Shown piece after piece: positions 25,509 through 35,017 of a stretch of DNA of 64,000 nt. Below the pieces are notes generated by a model. The model did no database searches. It had not been told where the DNA came from and worked only from the letters and a program-made list of their open reading frames with translations. Numbering within the stretch: position 1 is the first letter of the stretch; each line of letters begins with the position of its first letter. The DNA comes from Streptomyces kurssanovii (GTDB lineage: Bacteria; Actinomycetota; Actinomycetes; Streptomycetales; Streptomycetaceae): positions 682,001 to 746,000 of the forward strand of contig NZ_BMTN01000001.1 of assembly GCF_014649695.1 (NCBI RefSeq), written 5' to 3'. The translations under genes and the position numbers were made by a program.

Positions 25509-27035
25509 TCAGACGATGTTCTCCGCGATCTCCGCCTGCTCACGGGCGGTCCCGTACGCCGCCGGCGTGCCGTACGAGCGGCGGGCGACGAACCACCACA
25601 CCGTGGCCAGGATCAGCACGGCCGCCAGCGCGATCGAGGCGTAGTTCATCGAGTCGACGGTCACCGGGTTCGACTGGGGCAGGCAGAACAGGACGGTCAC
25701 GCACGCCACCCACACCACGGCGGTCCAGCCGATCGGCTTGCTCCAGCGGCCCAGCGACCACGGACCGGGCTGGAAGCGGTCGCCGGCCCGCAGCCGCAGA
25801 TAGATCGGGATGGCGTACGCGGGCGTGATGCCGATGACGTTGATGGCGGTGACCGCTCCGTACGCGGTCGCCGAGTACAGCGACGGGACGGCCAGCAGAC
25901 AGGCGAAGGTGACGGACAGCCACACCGCGGGGACGGGCGTCTGCGTCCGGCTGCTCACCTTGCGCCACAGGGCCGAACCGGGCAGCGCGTTGTCCCGGCT
26001 GAAGGCGAACACCATCCGGCTGGCGGCGGCCACCTCCGCGTTGCCGCAGAAGAGCTGCGCGACGATCACCACGAGCAGCAGCGCCGTGGCGGCACCGGTG
26101 CCGAGGGCGTCGATGAAGATCTGCGCCGGCGGCACGCCGGTCGCGGTGTCCTGGGTGCCCGCGTAGTCCTGGATGGCGAAGGTCAGGCCCGCCAGCAGTG
26201 CGAACCCGGCGATCCAGGACACCCAGATGGAGCGCACGATGCCCTTGGCGGCTGCCACGGACGCGTTGGAGGTCTCCTCCGAGAGGTGCGCCGAGGCGTC
26301 GTACCCGCTGAAGGTGTACTGCGCGAGCAGCAGGCCGATCGCGGCGACGTAGACGGGGTTGTCCCAGCCGGTGCCGTTGACGAACTCGCCGAAGACGAAC
26401 TCGGGGGACTGGTGGTCGGACGGCACGATCGCGAGGGCGCCCACGATCAGGGCCACGCCGCCGAGGTGCCACCACACGCTGACCGAGTTGAGCAGGCTGA
26501 CGAGCCGTACGCCGAAGAGGTTGAGGGTGGCGTGCAGCAGCAGGATGCAGATGAAGATGATCATCGTGGAGCCGGGCGTGGGCTCGATCCCCCACTGGAG
26601 GTTCAGAAACGCGCCGGTGAACAGGGCGCAGCCGTAGTCGATGCCGGCGATGGCACCCAGCAGACCGAGCAGATTGAGCCAGCCCGTGTACCAGCCCCAC
26701 TTGCGGCCGCCGAGCCGGTCGGCCATGTAGTACAGCGCGCCCGACGTCGGGTAGGCGCTGGTCACCTCCGCCAGGGCCATGCCGACGCAGAGGACGAAGA
26801 GGCCGACGCCCAGCCAGCCCCACAGCATCACCGCGGGACCGCCGGTGCCCAGCCCGAATCCGTACAGCGTCATACAGCCGGACAGGATCGAGATCACGGA
26901 GAAGCTGATGGCGAAGTTGCCGAAGCCGCCCATCCGGCGGGCCAGGACGGGCTGATAGCCGAGCTCCCTCAGCCGTTCCTCCTCGTCCTTGGGAGGCCGG
27001 CCGGAATCCGGCCACTTCGGCGGGGATATGGACAT
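25509..27035 (-). CDS. APC superfamily amino acid / GABA-type permease
   Basis: The 508-residue protein has about 12 membrane helices and the amino acid/choline (ACT) transporter signature of the APC superfamily: ELGYQPVLARRMGGFGNFAISFSVISILSG, EVTSAYPTSGALYYMADRLGG, and QYTFSGYDASAHLSEETSNASVAAAKGI. GABA, ethanolamine and other amines are typical substrates of this group. A GGAGG ribosome site lies seven bases before the ATG at 27035. A conserved hypothetical gene lies about 140 bases upstream on the same strand. The substrate cannot be fixed from the sequence. Confidence 0.93.
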   Translation of the reverse strand: MSISPPKWPDSGRPPKDEEERLRELGYQPVLARRMGGFGNFAISFSVISILSGCMTLYGFGLGTGGPAVMLWGWLGVGLFVLCVGMALAEVTSAYPTSGALYYMADRLGGRKWGWYTGWLNLLGLLGAIAGIDYGCALFTGAFLNLQWGIEPTPGSTMIIFICILLLHATLNLFGVRLVSLLNSVSVWWHLGGVALIVGALAIVPSDHQSPEFVFGEFVNGTGWDNPVYVAAIGLLLAQYTFSGYDASAHLSEETSNASVAAAKGIVRSIWVSWIAGFALLAGLTFAIQDYAGTQDTATGVPPAQIFIDALGTGAATALLLVVIVAQLFCGNAEVAAASRMVFAFSRDNALPGSALWRKVSSRTQTPVPAVWLSVTFACLLAVPSLYSATAYGAVTAINVIGITPAYAIPIYLRLRAGDRFQPGPWSLGRWSKPIGWTAVVWVACVTVLFCLPQSNPVTVDSMNYASIALAAVLILATVWWFVARRSYGTPAAYGTAREQAEIAENIV

Positions 27036-27177
27036 CGAGGTACCTCCGGGGAAAGGCGGTGTACGTGAGCGGACAGGACAAAGCGGTGGTGCGGCGGGGC
27101 AGGACACAGCGCGAGGGGGGAGTACGCGCCAGGGGGAGAACGGGGAGGGGACGCGGCCCGGTCGGGCGGAGACGGGC

Positions 27178-28203
27178 TCAGCCGTACGGCCCCCCGGCGG
27201 GGCCGGGGCCGGGCCCGGCGTCACGCGCCGCCGCGAGGCAGCGGGCGCGTGCGCGCAGGAACACCTCCTCCGCGAGCGCCGCGTCACCGGGATCGGGCGT
27301 GCGGTACGCCCATGGCAGCGTCGCGTAGAACGGGCCCAGCGCCTCGAACACCCGGGCGCCGTCGGCGAACTGGAGCGCACCCCACAGGGCGTGGGCCAGG
27401 TGACTGAGATCGAGCAGCGTGCGCGTCGCCGTGGGCGCGACGTCGAACCAGTCGTGCAGGGCCAGCCGGCCGTCGCGGGCCGCGTCGTCCGTGACCCAGT
27501 GCAGGTCCAGCGCCTTCTCCTGGCCGTTCTCCCGGCGGTAGCGCTCCACCCGTACATAGAGCGGCAGCACCTTGAGCGGCGAACCCAGGGGCGCGGAAGA
27601 GGACGCCCACTGGACGAAGTTGACCGCCTCGGAGAGATGGGTGCCGGACCGCCGGGCGTACACGAACTGCAGCATCCGGTGGTACGCCTCGCGATTGTGC
27701 GGATCGCGCTTGTCCGCCTGGGCCAGCAGGCCCCACGGGCCGGGGAAGAGCATCGGCCCGGGCGGTGCCATCCGGTGCTCGTCGAGCCGCTGCCCCTCGT
27801 CGAGCCGGGCGAGCGCCAGCAGGCACACCCAGGGCACCGGGTCCTCGGGCGACCGGTGGGCCGCCGCCCGGCATGCTTCCCAGGCCTCGTGCCAGAGGTC
27901 CTGGGTGTGCCGGTGCGCGTCGCGGTGCGCCCGTAACGCGCGTTCGACCGCGACCCGGCAGTGCATCACCGCCGCGGCGGCGCTCTCGGGTTCCTCCGCA
28001 CGCCACGTCTGCACCGTGTCGGAGCCCGCGGCCACCGCCGCCAGCACCTGGGTGCGCTGGGTCCACAGGGCCCAGTCGGCCGTCGCCTCGAGAAGGTTCC
28101 GCATCGACAGCCAGCGGCCCGTGCGTAAGTCCTGGAGGGCGCTGCGCAGTTCCGTGTCCTGGCCGGCCGGATGGTAGACCGGGCGGAAGGAGCCCGCGGC
28201 CAT
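27178..28203 (-). CDS. Conserved hypothetical, DUF4034-like helical protein
   Basis: The 341-residue product (ATG at 28203; two codons earlier also possible) is Trp/Leu/Ala-rich and helical: LQDLRTGRWLSMRNLLEATADWALWTQRTQVLAAVAAGSD, then CRVAVERALRAHRDAHRHTQ, WVCLLALARLDEGQ, and RDPHNREAYHRMLQFV. This layout resembles the tetratricopeptide-like DUF4034 proteins common in Streptomyces. No enzymatic motif, signal peptide or membrane helix is seen. Its function is unknown. The C-terminus ends in a Gly/Pro run. Confidence 0.7.
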   Translation of the reverse strand: MAAGSFRPVYHPAGQDTELRSALQDLRTGRWLSMRNLLEATADWALWTQRTQVLAAVAAGSDTVQTWRAEEPESAAAAVMHCRVAVERALRAHRDAHRHTQDLWHEAWEACRAAAHRSPEDPVPWVCLLALARLDEGQRLDEHRMAPPGPMLFPGPWGLLAQADKRDPHNREAYHRMLQFVYARRSGTHLSEAVNFVQWASSSAPLGSPLKVLPLYVRVERYRRENGQEKALDLHWVTDDAARDGRLALHDWFDVAPTATRTLLDLSHLAHALWGALQFADGARVFEALGPFYATLPWAYRTPDPGDAALAEEVFLRARARCLAAARDAGPGPGPAGGPYG

Positions 28204-28632
28204 CAGCACGCTCCCCTTCCCGGGTATGCCCGGGAGAGGTCGCCTAACACGGCTGCCGGACCGTCGGGCCCGTCACCGCGCCGACCGGTCCGCCGACCGT
28301 CGCGCGGTCCGCTCCGTGTTCCGTCGCAGGGTGGAGCCAGGGGGGAGAACTGGTCGTCATCGGGCCTCTTGGGGCAGTGGGGGCTGAGGCGAGCGTCGAC
28401 GGCGGTGGTCGGCCGGGCATCGACGAAGGTCGGGTACGTACGGGGAACCGCGCCGTCCCCCGCATCGCTTTTGCGTGCGGGGCCGATCTTACTCAAGCCG
28501 CTCCGTGCGGCAACCGGTTGACCGTGCCGCCGCCCGACGGGGCGTGTTCCACAGCCCCTTGACGGCGGCGGCGGCCTGCCCCACGCTTTCGTCTGCGATC
28601 AAGGTTTCTTCTACCGGAGAGCGGGGTGGCCG
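28204..28632. other. Divergent intergenic region upstream of the glycerol-type operon
   Basis: No gene is seen in 429 bases. A 7-bp stem (CCCCGCA / TGCGGGG) lies near 28458-28481, followed by an AT-richer block with a TTGACC element near 28517, which could be the -35 of the rightward operon promoter. The final 30 bases before the kinase start are also AT-richer. Confidence 0.45.
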
Positions 28633-30090
28633 ATGACGGGCCCGGTGCTTGCCGTCGACCAGGGCACCTCCGGCACCAAGGCGCTCGTCGTCTGTCCCGA
28701 GCGCGGCGTGATCGGCACCGGCTTCGTGCCCGTGTCCCCCCGTTACGGCCCCGGCGGGCGCGTCGAGGTCGACCCCGCCGAGCTGCTCGACTCCGTCCTC
28801 GCCGCAGGCCGCAGTGCCCTCGCCCACGCCGGCGAGCCCGTGCAGGCGGTCGGCCTGGCCAACCAGGGCGAGACCGTTCTCGCCTGGGACCCGGCCACCG
28901 GCGAGCCGCTCACGGACGCGATCGTCTGGCAGGACCGGCGCGCCGAACCACTCTGCGCCGAACTCGCCCCGCACGCAGAAGAGTTGAAGCAGCTCACCGG
29001 ATTACCGCTGGACCCGTACTTCGCCGCACCCAAGATGGCGTGGATCCGCCGCGAGCTCACCCGCGAAGGCGTCGTCACCACCAGCGACTCCTGGCTCGTG
29101 CACCGGCTCACCGGCGCGTTCGTCACCGACGCGGCCACCGCCGGCCGCACCCAGCTCCTCGACCTCGACCAGGTCGCCTGGTCGCAGCGGGCACTCGACC
29201 TGTTCGGCCTCTCCGGTGAACGGCTGCCCGACGTCGTGGACGCCGCCGGCCCCGTCGGCGTCACCACCGCCTTCGGCCCCGGGACACCGCTCACCGGACT
29301 GCTCGTTGACCAGCAGGCGGCCCTCCTCGCCCAGCGCGTCACCGAACCGGGCGCCGCCAAGTGCACCTACGGCACGGGCGCCTTCCTTCTCGCCCACACC
29401 GGTCACCGGCCGCACCGCTCCACCACCGGCCTCGTCGGCTGCGTCGCCTGGCGGCTCGGCGGGAAGACGAGTTACTGCCTGGACGGCCAGGTCTACACCG
29501 CGGCCTCCGCCGTCCGATGGCTCACCGACCTCGGGGTCGTCTCCGGCGCCTCGGACCTCGACACCGTCGGCTCGACCGTCCCCGACAGCGGCGGCGTCAC
29601 CTTCGTACCGGCACTCGCCGGACTCGCGGCACCCTGGTGGCGCGGCGACGTCAGAGGCTCGGTCACCGGGCTCGGACTCGACACCGGTCCCGGCCACCTC
29701 GTGCGCGCACTGTGCGAGGGCATCGCCGCACAGGTCGTCTCCCTCACCGAAGCCGTCGCCACCGACCTCGGCTCCCCGCTGACGGCGCTGCGCGTCGACG
29801 GCGGCCTCACCCGCTCCTCGATCCTCATGCAGACCCAGGCCGACCTGCTCCAAATGCCCGTGGAGGTCTCCGCGTTGCCCGACGCGACCGCACTGGGAGC
29901 CGCCGCCGTGGCCCGGCTCGGCATCGACCCCGGCCTGGCACCGGAGCAGGTGGTCCCCGACCGGAAACCGTCCGCCGTCTACGAGCCCCGCATCAGCGCC
30001 GACCGGGCCGCCGAACGGCTCGGCGCTTTCCGCGCGGCGGTAGAGGCCCTCCTCGAGCGCGCCGCCACCGGGGACCACGGCACACGATGA
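28633..30090 (+). CDS. FGGY carbohydrate kinase, glycerol-kinase-like
   Basis: The 485-residue protein has both FGGY kinase domains: VDQGTSGTKALV at the start (ATP phosphate loop), NQGETVLAWDP and DAIVWQDRRAEPLC (substrate region), CTYGTGAFLLAHTG, and the C-terminal ALRVDGGLTRSSILMQTQADLL. The pattern is near glycerol kinase, but slightly short. The next two genes encode a G3P-dehydrogenase-like flavoprotein pair, so glycerol or a related polyol is the expected substrate. The ATG at 28633 fits the family start. The stop overlaps the next start (ATGA). Confidence 0.9.
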   Translation: MTGPVLAVDQGTSGTKALVVCPERGVIGTGFVPVSPRYGPGGRVEVDPAELLDSVLAAGRSALAHAGEPVQAVGLANQGETVLAWDPATGEPLTDAIVWQDRRAEPLCAELAPHAEELKQLTGLPLDPYFAAPKMAWIRRELTREGVVTTSDSWLVHRLTGAFVTDAATAGRTQLLDLDQVAWSQRALDLFGLSGERLPDVVDAAGPVGVTTAFGPGTPLTGLLVDQQAALLAQRVTEPGAAKCTYGTGAFLLAHTGHRPHRSTTGLVGCVAWRLGGKTSYCLDGQVYTAASAVRWLTDLGVVSGASDLDTVGSTVPDSGGVTFVPALAGLAAPWWRGDVRGSVTGLGLDTGPGHLVRALCEGIAAQVVSLTEAVATDLGSPLTALRVDGGLTRSSILMQTQADLLQMPVEVSALPDATALGAAAVARLGIDPGLAPEQVVPDRKPSAVYEPRISADRAAERLGAFRAAVEALLERAATGDHGTR

Positions 30091-31484
30091 CCGTCACCAC
30101 CAGCGGCGGACTGCCCGACCGTCTGCACGACGTGATCGTCGTCGGCGCCGGAGTCGTCGGCACCGCGGTCGCGCGCGAACTCGCCCGCCACAGCCTGCGC
30201 GTCGCCCTCGTCGACGCGGGCGACGACGTCGGCAACGGCACGTCCAAGGCCAACACGGCCATCCTGCACACCGGTTTCGACGCGGTGCCCGGCACCCTGG
30301 AGTCCCGGCTGGTACGCGAAGGCCGGCACCGCCTCGCCGCCTACGCCGAACAGAGCGGCATCCCCGTCGAACCCGTCGGCGCGCTCCTCGTCGCCTGGGA
30401 CAGGGAACAGCTCGCCACCCTCCCCGCGCTCGCCGCCAAGGCCGCCCGTAACGGCTACCACGCCACCCGCCTGCTCGACGCCGCCGAACTCGCCCGCAGG
30501 GAACCGCACCTGGGCCCCGGGGCGCTCGGTGCCCTTGAGGTCCCCGACGAGTGGATCATCTGCCCCTGGACGACGACGCTCGCCTACGTCACCCAGGCCG
30601 TCCGCGTCGGCGTCGACCTGCACCTGAACTGCCGGGTGCAGTCCGTCACCGCCGGGACCCACCACGAACTGTCCACCTCCCGGGGCCTGTTGCGCACCCG
30701 CTACCTCGTCAACGCAGCCGGACTGCACGCCGACGAGCTCGACCGCCGCCTCGGCCGTCAGGACTTCACCGTCACCCCCCGGCGCGGCCAGCTCATCGTC
30801 TACGACAAGCTCGCCCGCCCGCTCGTCGGGCACATCCTGCTCCCCGTGCCCACGGCGCTGGGCAAGGGCGTCCTCGTCGCACCGACCGTGTACGGGAACG
30901 TGATCCTCGGCCCGACCGCGGAGGATCTCGACGACAAGCGGGCCACCGGGTCGAGCGCCGAAGGCCTCGAGACCCTGCGGGCCAAGGGCGGACGGATCCT
31001 GCCCGCGCTCATCGACGAGGAGGTCACCGCCGTCTACGCCGGACTGCGCGCCGCCACCGGGCAGGACGACTACCGCATCCGGGCGCACCCCCGCCTGCGC
31101 TACGTCACCGTCGGAGGCATCCGCTCCACTGGACTGACCGCCTCCATGGCGATCGCCGACTACGTCACCGGCCTCCTCGGCGACGCGGGACTCCACCTCG
31201 GACCCACCCGCGACCTCGACCCGGTACACATGCCGAACATCGGCGAGGCACGGCCACGCCCGTACCAGCGGGCCGACCTGATCGCCGCCGACCCCGCGTA
31301 CGGCACCATCGTCTGCCATTGCGAACGCGTCACCCGCGGCGAGATCCGCGACGCGCTCACCAGCACCGTGCCGCCCGGATCGCTCGACGGACTGCGGCGC
31401 CGCACCCGGGCCCGCGGCGGCCGCTGCCAGGGCTTCTACTGCGGACCCGCCGTTCGCGCGCTGTTCGAGGACGGCCACCGATGA
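30087..31484 (+). CDS. GlpA-like FAD oxidoreductase with BFD-type [2Fe-2S] domain
   Basis: The 465-residue protein is a DAO-type flavoprotein: VIVVGAGVVGTAVARELARHSLRVALVDAG (FAD loop), NGTSKANTAILHTGFDA, and the late GIRSTGLTASMAIADYV. A C-terminal BFD-like domain brings four cysteines (CHC near 410 and GGRCQGFYCG near 440) for a [2Fe-2S] cluster. This is the plan of anaerobic-type glycerol-3-phosphate dehydrogenase large subunits. It should oxidise the phosphorylated product of the upstream kinase and pass electrons to the next gene's product. Overlaps of four bases at both ends show tight coupling. Confidence 0.9.
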   Translation: MTVTTSGGLPDRLHDVIVVGAGVVGTAVARELARHSLRVALVDAGDDVGNGTSKANTAILHTGFDAVPGTLESRLVREGRHRLAAYAEQSGIPVEPVGALLVAWDREQLATLPALAAKAARNGYHATRLLDAAELARREPHLGPGALGALEVPDEWIICPWTTTLAYVTQAVRVGVDLHLNCRVQSVTAGTHHELSTSRGLLRTRYLVNAAGLHADELDRRLGRQDFTVTPRRGQLIVYDKLARPLVGHILLPVPTALGKGVLVAPTVYGNVILGPTAEDLDDKRATGSSAEGLETLRAKGGRILPALIDEEVTAVYAGLRAATGQDDYRIRAHPRLRYVTVGGIRSTGLTASMAIADYVTGLLGDAGLHLGPTRDLDPVHMPNIGEARPRPYQRADLIAADPAYGTIVCHCERVTRGEIRDALTSTVPPGSLDGLRRRTRARGGRCQGFYCGPAVRALFEDGHR

Positions 31485-32758
31485 GCCGCACCGATCGGGC
31501 CGTGGACGTCCTCGTCGTCGGCGCGGGACCCGCCGGCCTCGCCGCCGCGGCCCACCTCGCCGCGGCGGGCGCCGGCCGCGTCGAGGTGCTCGAACGCGAA
31601 CAGGAACCCGGCGGCGTCCCACGCCACAGCCACCACCGGGGCTTCGGACCACGCCACCGCCCGACCACCGGGCCCCGCTACGCCCGGCGCCTCGCCGCCA
31701 TGGCCCTCGCCGCCGGAGCCGCGGTGCGCACGGGCGTCACGGCCACCGGCTGGGCGGGGCCCCGCACCCTCGACACGACAGGCCCGCACGGCCTCGAACG
31801 CCTCACCGCAACCGCCGTCGTCCTGGCGACCGGCGCCCGCGAACGGCCGCGCAGCGCCCGGCTGGTGCCCGGCACCCGGCCGGCCGGCGTCCTCACCACC
31901 GGCGAGCTCCAGCAGGCCGTCCATGTCCACGGCCAACCGGTCGGCAGCCGCGCCGTCGTCGTGGCGGCGGCCGGCGCCGACGCCGTCGCACGTGCCGCCG
32001 TCGACATGCTGCGGACGGCCGGGGCCCACATCGTCGCTCTGGTCACCGAAGCGATCCGCGGCCCCTTGCGGTCACCGAGCCACCGGTTCCCGGTGCTCAC
32101 CGGGTCGACCGTCGTGGAGCTCACCGGCCACGGCAGGCTGACGGGCGTCCGCGTACGGGGTGACGACGGCCGCGGCACACTCCTCGACTGCGACACCGTC
32201 GTGTTCACCGGCGACTGGATCCCGGAGCACGAACTCGCCCGGAGCGGCGGCATCGCCCTCGACCCCGGCACCCGCGGACCGGCCGTCGACACCACCTTGC
32301 GCACCGCCCTGCCCGGTGTGTTCGCCGTCGGCAACCTGCTCCACGGCGGCGAGCCGGCGGTGCGCGCAGCCGCCGAGGGCCGGGGCGTCACCGGCCCGGT
32401 CCTCGCGCACCTGGCCGGTACGGACCCCTGGCCCGGCGGGGGAGTGCCGCTGCGGGTCGCGCCGCCGCTGCTGTGGGTCGCACCGAGCCGCGTGCGCCCT
32501 GACGGCCCGCCGCCCCTCCAAGAGCGCTTCACCCTGCGCACCGCGGAACGCCTCCCCGCGCCCGTCCTCGTCGTGCACCAGGACGGCCGGATCCTGGACC
32601 GGCAGCGGCTGCCGCACACCGCCCTTCCCGGCCGGCCCCTCCACCTGCGCGCCCGCTGGACGGCCGCGGCCGACCCCGACGGCGGTCCCGTCCACATCAG
32701 CGTCATGTCCGATTCCCGCCAGTCCGCGGTCGGAGGGCCGCCGATACTGGCCGTATGA
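31481..32758 (+). CDS. NAD(P)/FAD pyridine nucleotide-disulfide-type oxidoreductase, partner of the G3P enzyme
   Basis: The 425-residue protein has an FAD loop (VLVVGAGPAGLAAAAHLA), a second Rossmann segment around 160-185 (AVVVAAAGADAVARAAVDML, with a weakened Gly pattern), and GVFAVGNLLHGGEPAVRAAAEG for flavin binding. No redox-active CxxC disulfide is seen. The last about 100 residues form a beta-rich extension. In other bacteria a like protein sits beside the GlpA-like flavoprotein and kinase, probably linking them to NAD or another carrier. It overlaps both neighbours by four bases. Confidence 0.82.
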   Translation: MSRTDRAVDVLVVGAGPAGLAAAAHLAAAGAGRVEVLEREQEPGGVPRHSHHRGFGPRHRPTTGPRYARRLAAMALAAGAAVRTGVTATGWAGPRTLDTTGPHGLERLTATAVVLATGARERPRSARLVPGTRPAGVLTTGELQQAVHVHGQPVGSRAVVVAAAGADAVARAAVDMLRTAGAHIVALVTEAIRGPLRSPSHRFPVLTGSTVVELTGHGRLTGVRVRGDDGRGTLLDCDTVVFTGDWIPEHELARSGGIALDPGTRGPAVDTTLRTALPGVFAVGNLLHGGEPAVRAAAEGRGVTGPVLAHLAGTDPWPGGGVPLRVAPPLLWVAPSRVRPDGPPPLQERFTLRTAERLPAPVLVVHQDGRILDRQRLPHTALPGRPLHLRARWTAAADPDGGPVHISVMSDSRQSAVGGPPILAV

Positions 32759-34152
32759 CCACCGAGGCACGCACGGCAGAGGACAGCCGGTACCAGGCGG
32801 TGACCAGCCGGGACGCACGCTTCGACGGCGTGTTCTTCTTCGCCGTCTCCACGACCGGCATCTACTGCCGGCCCAGCTGCCCCGCCGTCACGCCCAAGCG
32901 CGAGAACGTGTCGTTCCACCCCACGGCAGCGGCCGCCCAGAGCGCCGGCTTCCGCGCCTGCCGCCGCTGCCGGCCCGACGCGGTCCCCGGCTCCGCCGAA
33001 TGGAACGTCCGCGCGGACGTCGTCGGCCGGGCCGTGCGGCTGATCGGCGACGGCATCGTCGACCGGGAAGGCGTCGCGGGCCTCGCCGACCGGCTCGGAT
33101 ACAGCGCCCGCCAGGTACAGCGCCAGCTCAACGCCGAACTCGGCGCCGGACCCATCGCGCTGGCCCGCGCCCAGCGCGGCCACACCGCACGCGTACTCCT
33201 CCAGACGACGACCCTGCGGGCCACCGAGATCGCCTTCGCGGCCGGTTTCGCGAGCGTCCGCCAGTTCAACGACACCATCCGGGAGATCTACGCCGCCACC
33301 CCCACCGAACTGCGCGCCCTCAGGCCCGGCCGTCCCGCCCCCGACAAGGGCGCCGCCGGGATCCCGCTGCGGCTCGCGCACCGGGGCCCCTACGCGGCGG
33401 ACCGGGTGTTCGACCACCTGGCCGCCCATGCCGTCACCGGCGTCGAAGAGGTCACCGGCGAGCCCGGCGACCGCACCTACCGCCGCACCCTGCGGCTGCC
33501 CGGCGGCGCCGGGATCGCCGAGGTCCGCGAACGCCCCGGCAGCGGCCGCTGGCTGGACTGCCGGCTGCATCTGACGGACCTGCGCGACCTGACCACCGCC
33601 AACCAGCGGATGCGCCGCCTCCTCGATCTCGACGCCGACCCGTGCGCCGTCGCCGAGCGCCTGGGAGCCGACCCGTCCCTCGCCGCCCACGTCGCGTCCC
33701 GCCCCGGCCTGCGCATCCCCGGTGCCGCCGACCCCCATGAATCGGCGATCCGCACGGTGGTCGGAACGTCCGCCGCGAGCACGCTCGTGGCCGCGCACGG
33801 CGAGCGGCTCGCGGCACCGAGCGGAGGCCTCACCCATCTGTTCCCCCGCGCCCGGGACCTGACCGGCACCGACCACCCCGCGCTGCGCGCCCTGGCAGCG
33901 GCACTCGCCACGGGCGACGTGGTGCTCGACCCCGGCGCGGACCGCGAGGAGACGGAGCGCCGGCTGCTGCGACTGCCCGGCATGGACGCCCGGACCGCCG
34001 CGCGGATCCGCATGCACGCCCTGGGCGACCCCGACGTCCTGCTGCCCGCCGACCCGGCCGTGCCCGCCGGCGCCGACACCGGGCGCTGGCGGCCGTGGAG
34101 CTCGTACGCGATGCACCACCTGTGGGCGGCGGCCGGCGGCCCGGCGAGCTGA
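32755..34152 (+). CDS. AdaA-AlkA fusion: methyl-sensing AraC regulator plus 3-methyladenine glycosylase
   Basis: The 465-residue protein joins an Ada methyl-acceptor domain (1-80, four zinc cysteines in GIYCRPSCPA and ACRRCRP), an AraC-type HTH (about 90-185, ATEIAFAAGFASVRQFNDTI), and an AlkA domain (about 195-465) with the helix-hairpin-helix LLRLPGMDARTAARIRMHALGDPDVLLPAD that carries the catalytic Asp. Cys in the first domain accepts methyl groups from DNA phosphotriesters and turns on repair. The fusion is usual in actinobacteria. Unusual here is its ATGA overlap with the glycerol-type operon, which ties repair expression to that operon. Confidence 0.93.
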   Translation: MTTEARTAEDSRYQAVTSRDARFDGVFFFAVSTTGIYCRPSCPAVTPKRENVSFHPTAAAAQSAGFRACRRCRPDAVPGSAEWNVRADVVGRAVRLIGDGIVDREGVAGLADRLGYSARQVQRQLNAELGAGPIALARAQRGHTARVLLQTTTLRATEIAFAAGFASVRQFNDTIREIYAATPTELRALRPGRPAPDKGAAGIPLRLAHRGPYAADRVFDHLAAHAVTGVEEVTGEPGDRTYRRTLRLPGGAGIAEVRERPGSGRWLDCRLHLTDLRDLTTANQRMRRLLDLDADPCAVAERLGADPSLAAHVASRPGLRIPGAADPHESAIRTVVGTSAASTLVAAHGERLAAPSGGLTHLFPRARDLTGTDHPALRALAAALATGDVVLDPGADREETERRLLRLPGMDARTAARIRMHALGDPDVLLPADPAVPAGADTGRWRPWSSYAMHHLWAAAGGPAS

Positions 34153-34259
34153 CCCGGCACAGCCCGCCTCACCCGGACGGTCCAGCAACACCACGGCCCC
34201 GGCTGCCGGCGGCCCGAGAGTGGATGACGTCGCCCATCCTCACCGCTCCGGGAGTACCG

Positions 34260-34823
34260 ATGACCCCCCTCAACCGACGTGACCTCGGCCTGCTCGTCCT
34301 GCGCGTCGGGACCGGCGCCGTCCTCGTCGCCCACGGCACCCAGAAACTCTTCGGCTGGTTCGGCGGCGGCGGCCTGGAAGGCACCGCCAAGGGCATGGAG
34401 GCCATGGGCTTCCACCCGCCCAAGCAGAGCGCGATGGCCGCGGGCATCGCGGAGGCGGGCGGTGGCGTGCTGCTCGCACTCGGCCTCGCCACTCCCGCGG
34501 CGGGCGCGGCGGTGACCGGCAACATGGCGGGCGCCGTCTCCGTCCACGCACCGGCCGGTTTCTTCGCCCAGTCCGGCGGTTTCGAGTACCCGGCGTTCCT
34601 CGGCTTCACCGCGGCCGCGATCGGCGTCATGGGCCCCGGCCGCTACTCCCTCGACCATGTGACCCGCCACCGCTTCGACGGCCCGTGGATCCTCGGGGCC
34701 GCCTTCGCCGCCAGCGCGCTCGCCGCATCCGCGGTCGTCGGCAAGCGGGCGAAGGGCCAGATCGGGGCGGACGTGGACCCGGGCGCCGAGAAGGACCAAG
34801 GGGTCGACACCCTGGAGGACTAG
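34260..34823 (+). CDS. DoxX family membrane protein
   Basis: The 187-residue protein has four membrane helices and the DoxX signature (DLGLLVLRVGTGAVLVAHGTQKLFGWFGGGG). A GGGAG ribosome site precedes the ATG at 34260; an upstream ATG at 34221 lacks one. The C-terminus is an acidic tail (DPGAEKDQGVDTLED). DoxX proteins are linked to redox and oxidative-stress roles at the membrane in mycobacteria, but that is family knowledge only. It lies about 100 bases after the AdaA-AlkA gene and may be co-transcribed. Confidence 0.9.
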   Translation: MTPLNRRDLGLLVLRVGTGAVLVAHGTQKLFGWFGGGGLEGTAKGMEAMGFHPPKQSAMAAGIAEAGGGVLLALGLATPAAGAAVTGNMAGAVSVHAPAGFFAQSGGFEYPAFLGFTAAAIGVMGPGRYSLDHVTRHRFDGPWILGAAFAASALAASAVVGKRAKGQIGADVDPGAEKDQGVDTLED

Positions 34824-34930
34824 GGTCTTTCGAGCATCACCGGCGGGCGCGCGAACACCTGGCTGACCGGGGCGTCCGGCCGCAGGCCGGCCTTCGTGAC
34901 CGACACCGAGCGAGCGATGGTGGTGTCGAT
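34820..34930 (-). pseudogene. Possible 3' remnant of a gene convergent with doxX
   Basis: On the minus strand, 36 codons read IDTTIARSVSVTKAGLRPD then QVFARPPVMLERP before a TAG that shares bases with the DoxX stop. Upstream the frame turns into low-complexity Ser/Pro/Arg. It looks like the tail of a deleted gene. The family is not identified. Confidence 0.25.
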
Positions 34931-35017
34931 GGACGGTGAAGGAGATCCCGGCGAGCATGCCGGCGCCCCCAGGGATGGAGCGACGGCTCAGGTGCACGCG
35001 CCACGTAACCTCTTCCT

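Noticed and set aside
31678-34194. An 838-codon minus-strand frame opposite the flavoprotein and AdaA-AlkA genes
   Set aside because: Antisense shadow without motifs; the plus-strand genes overlap by ATGA and show clear domains.
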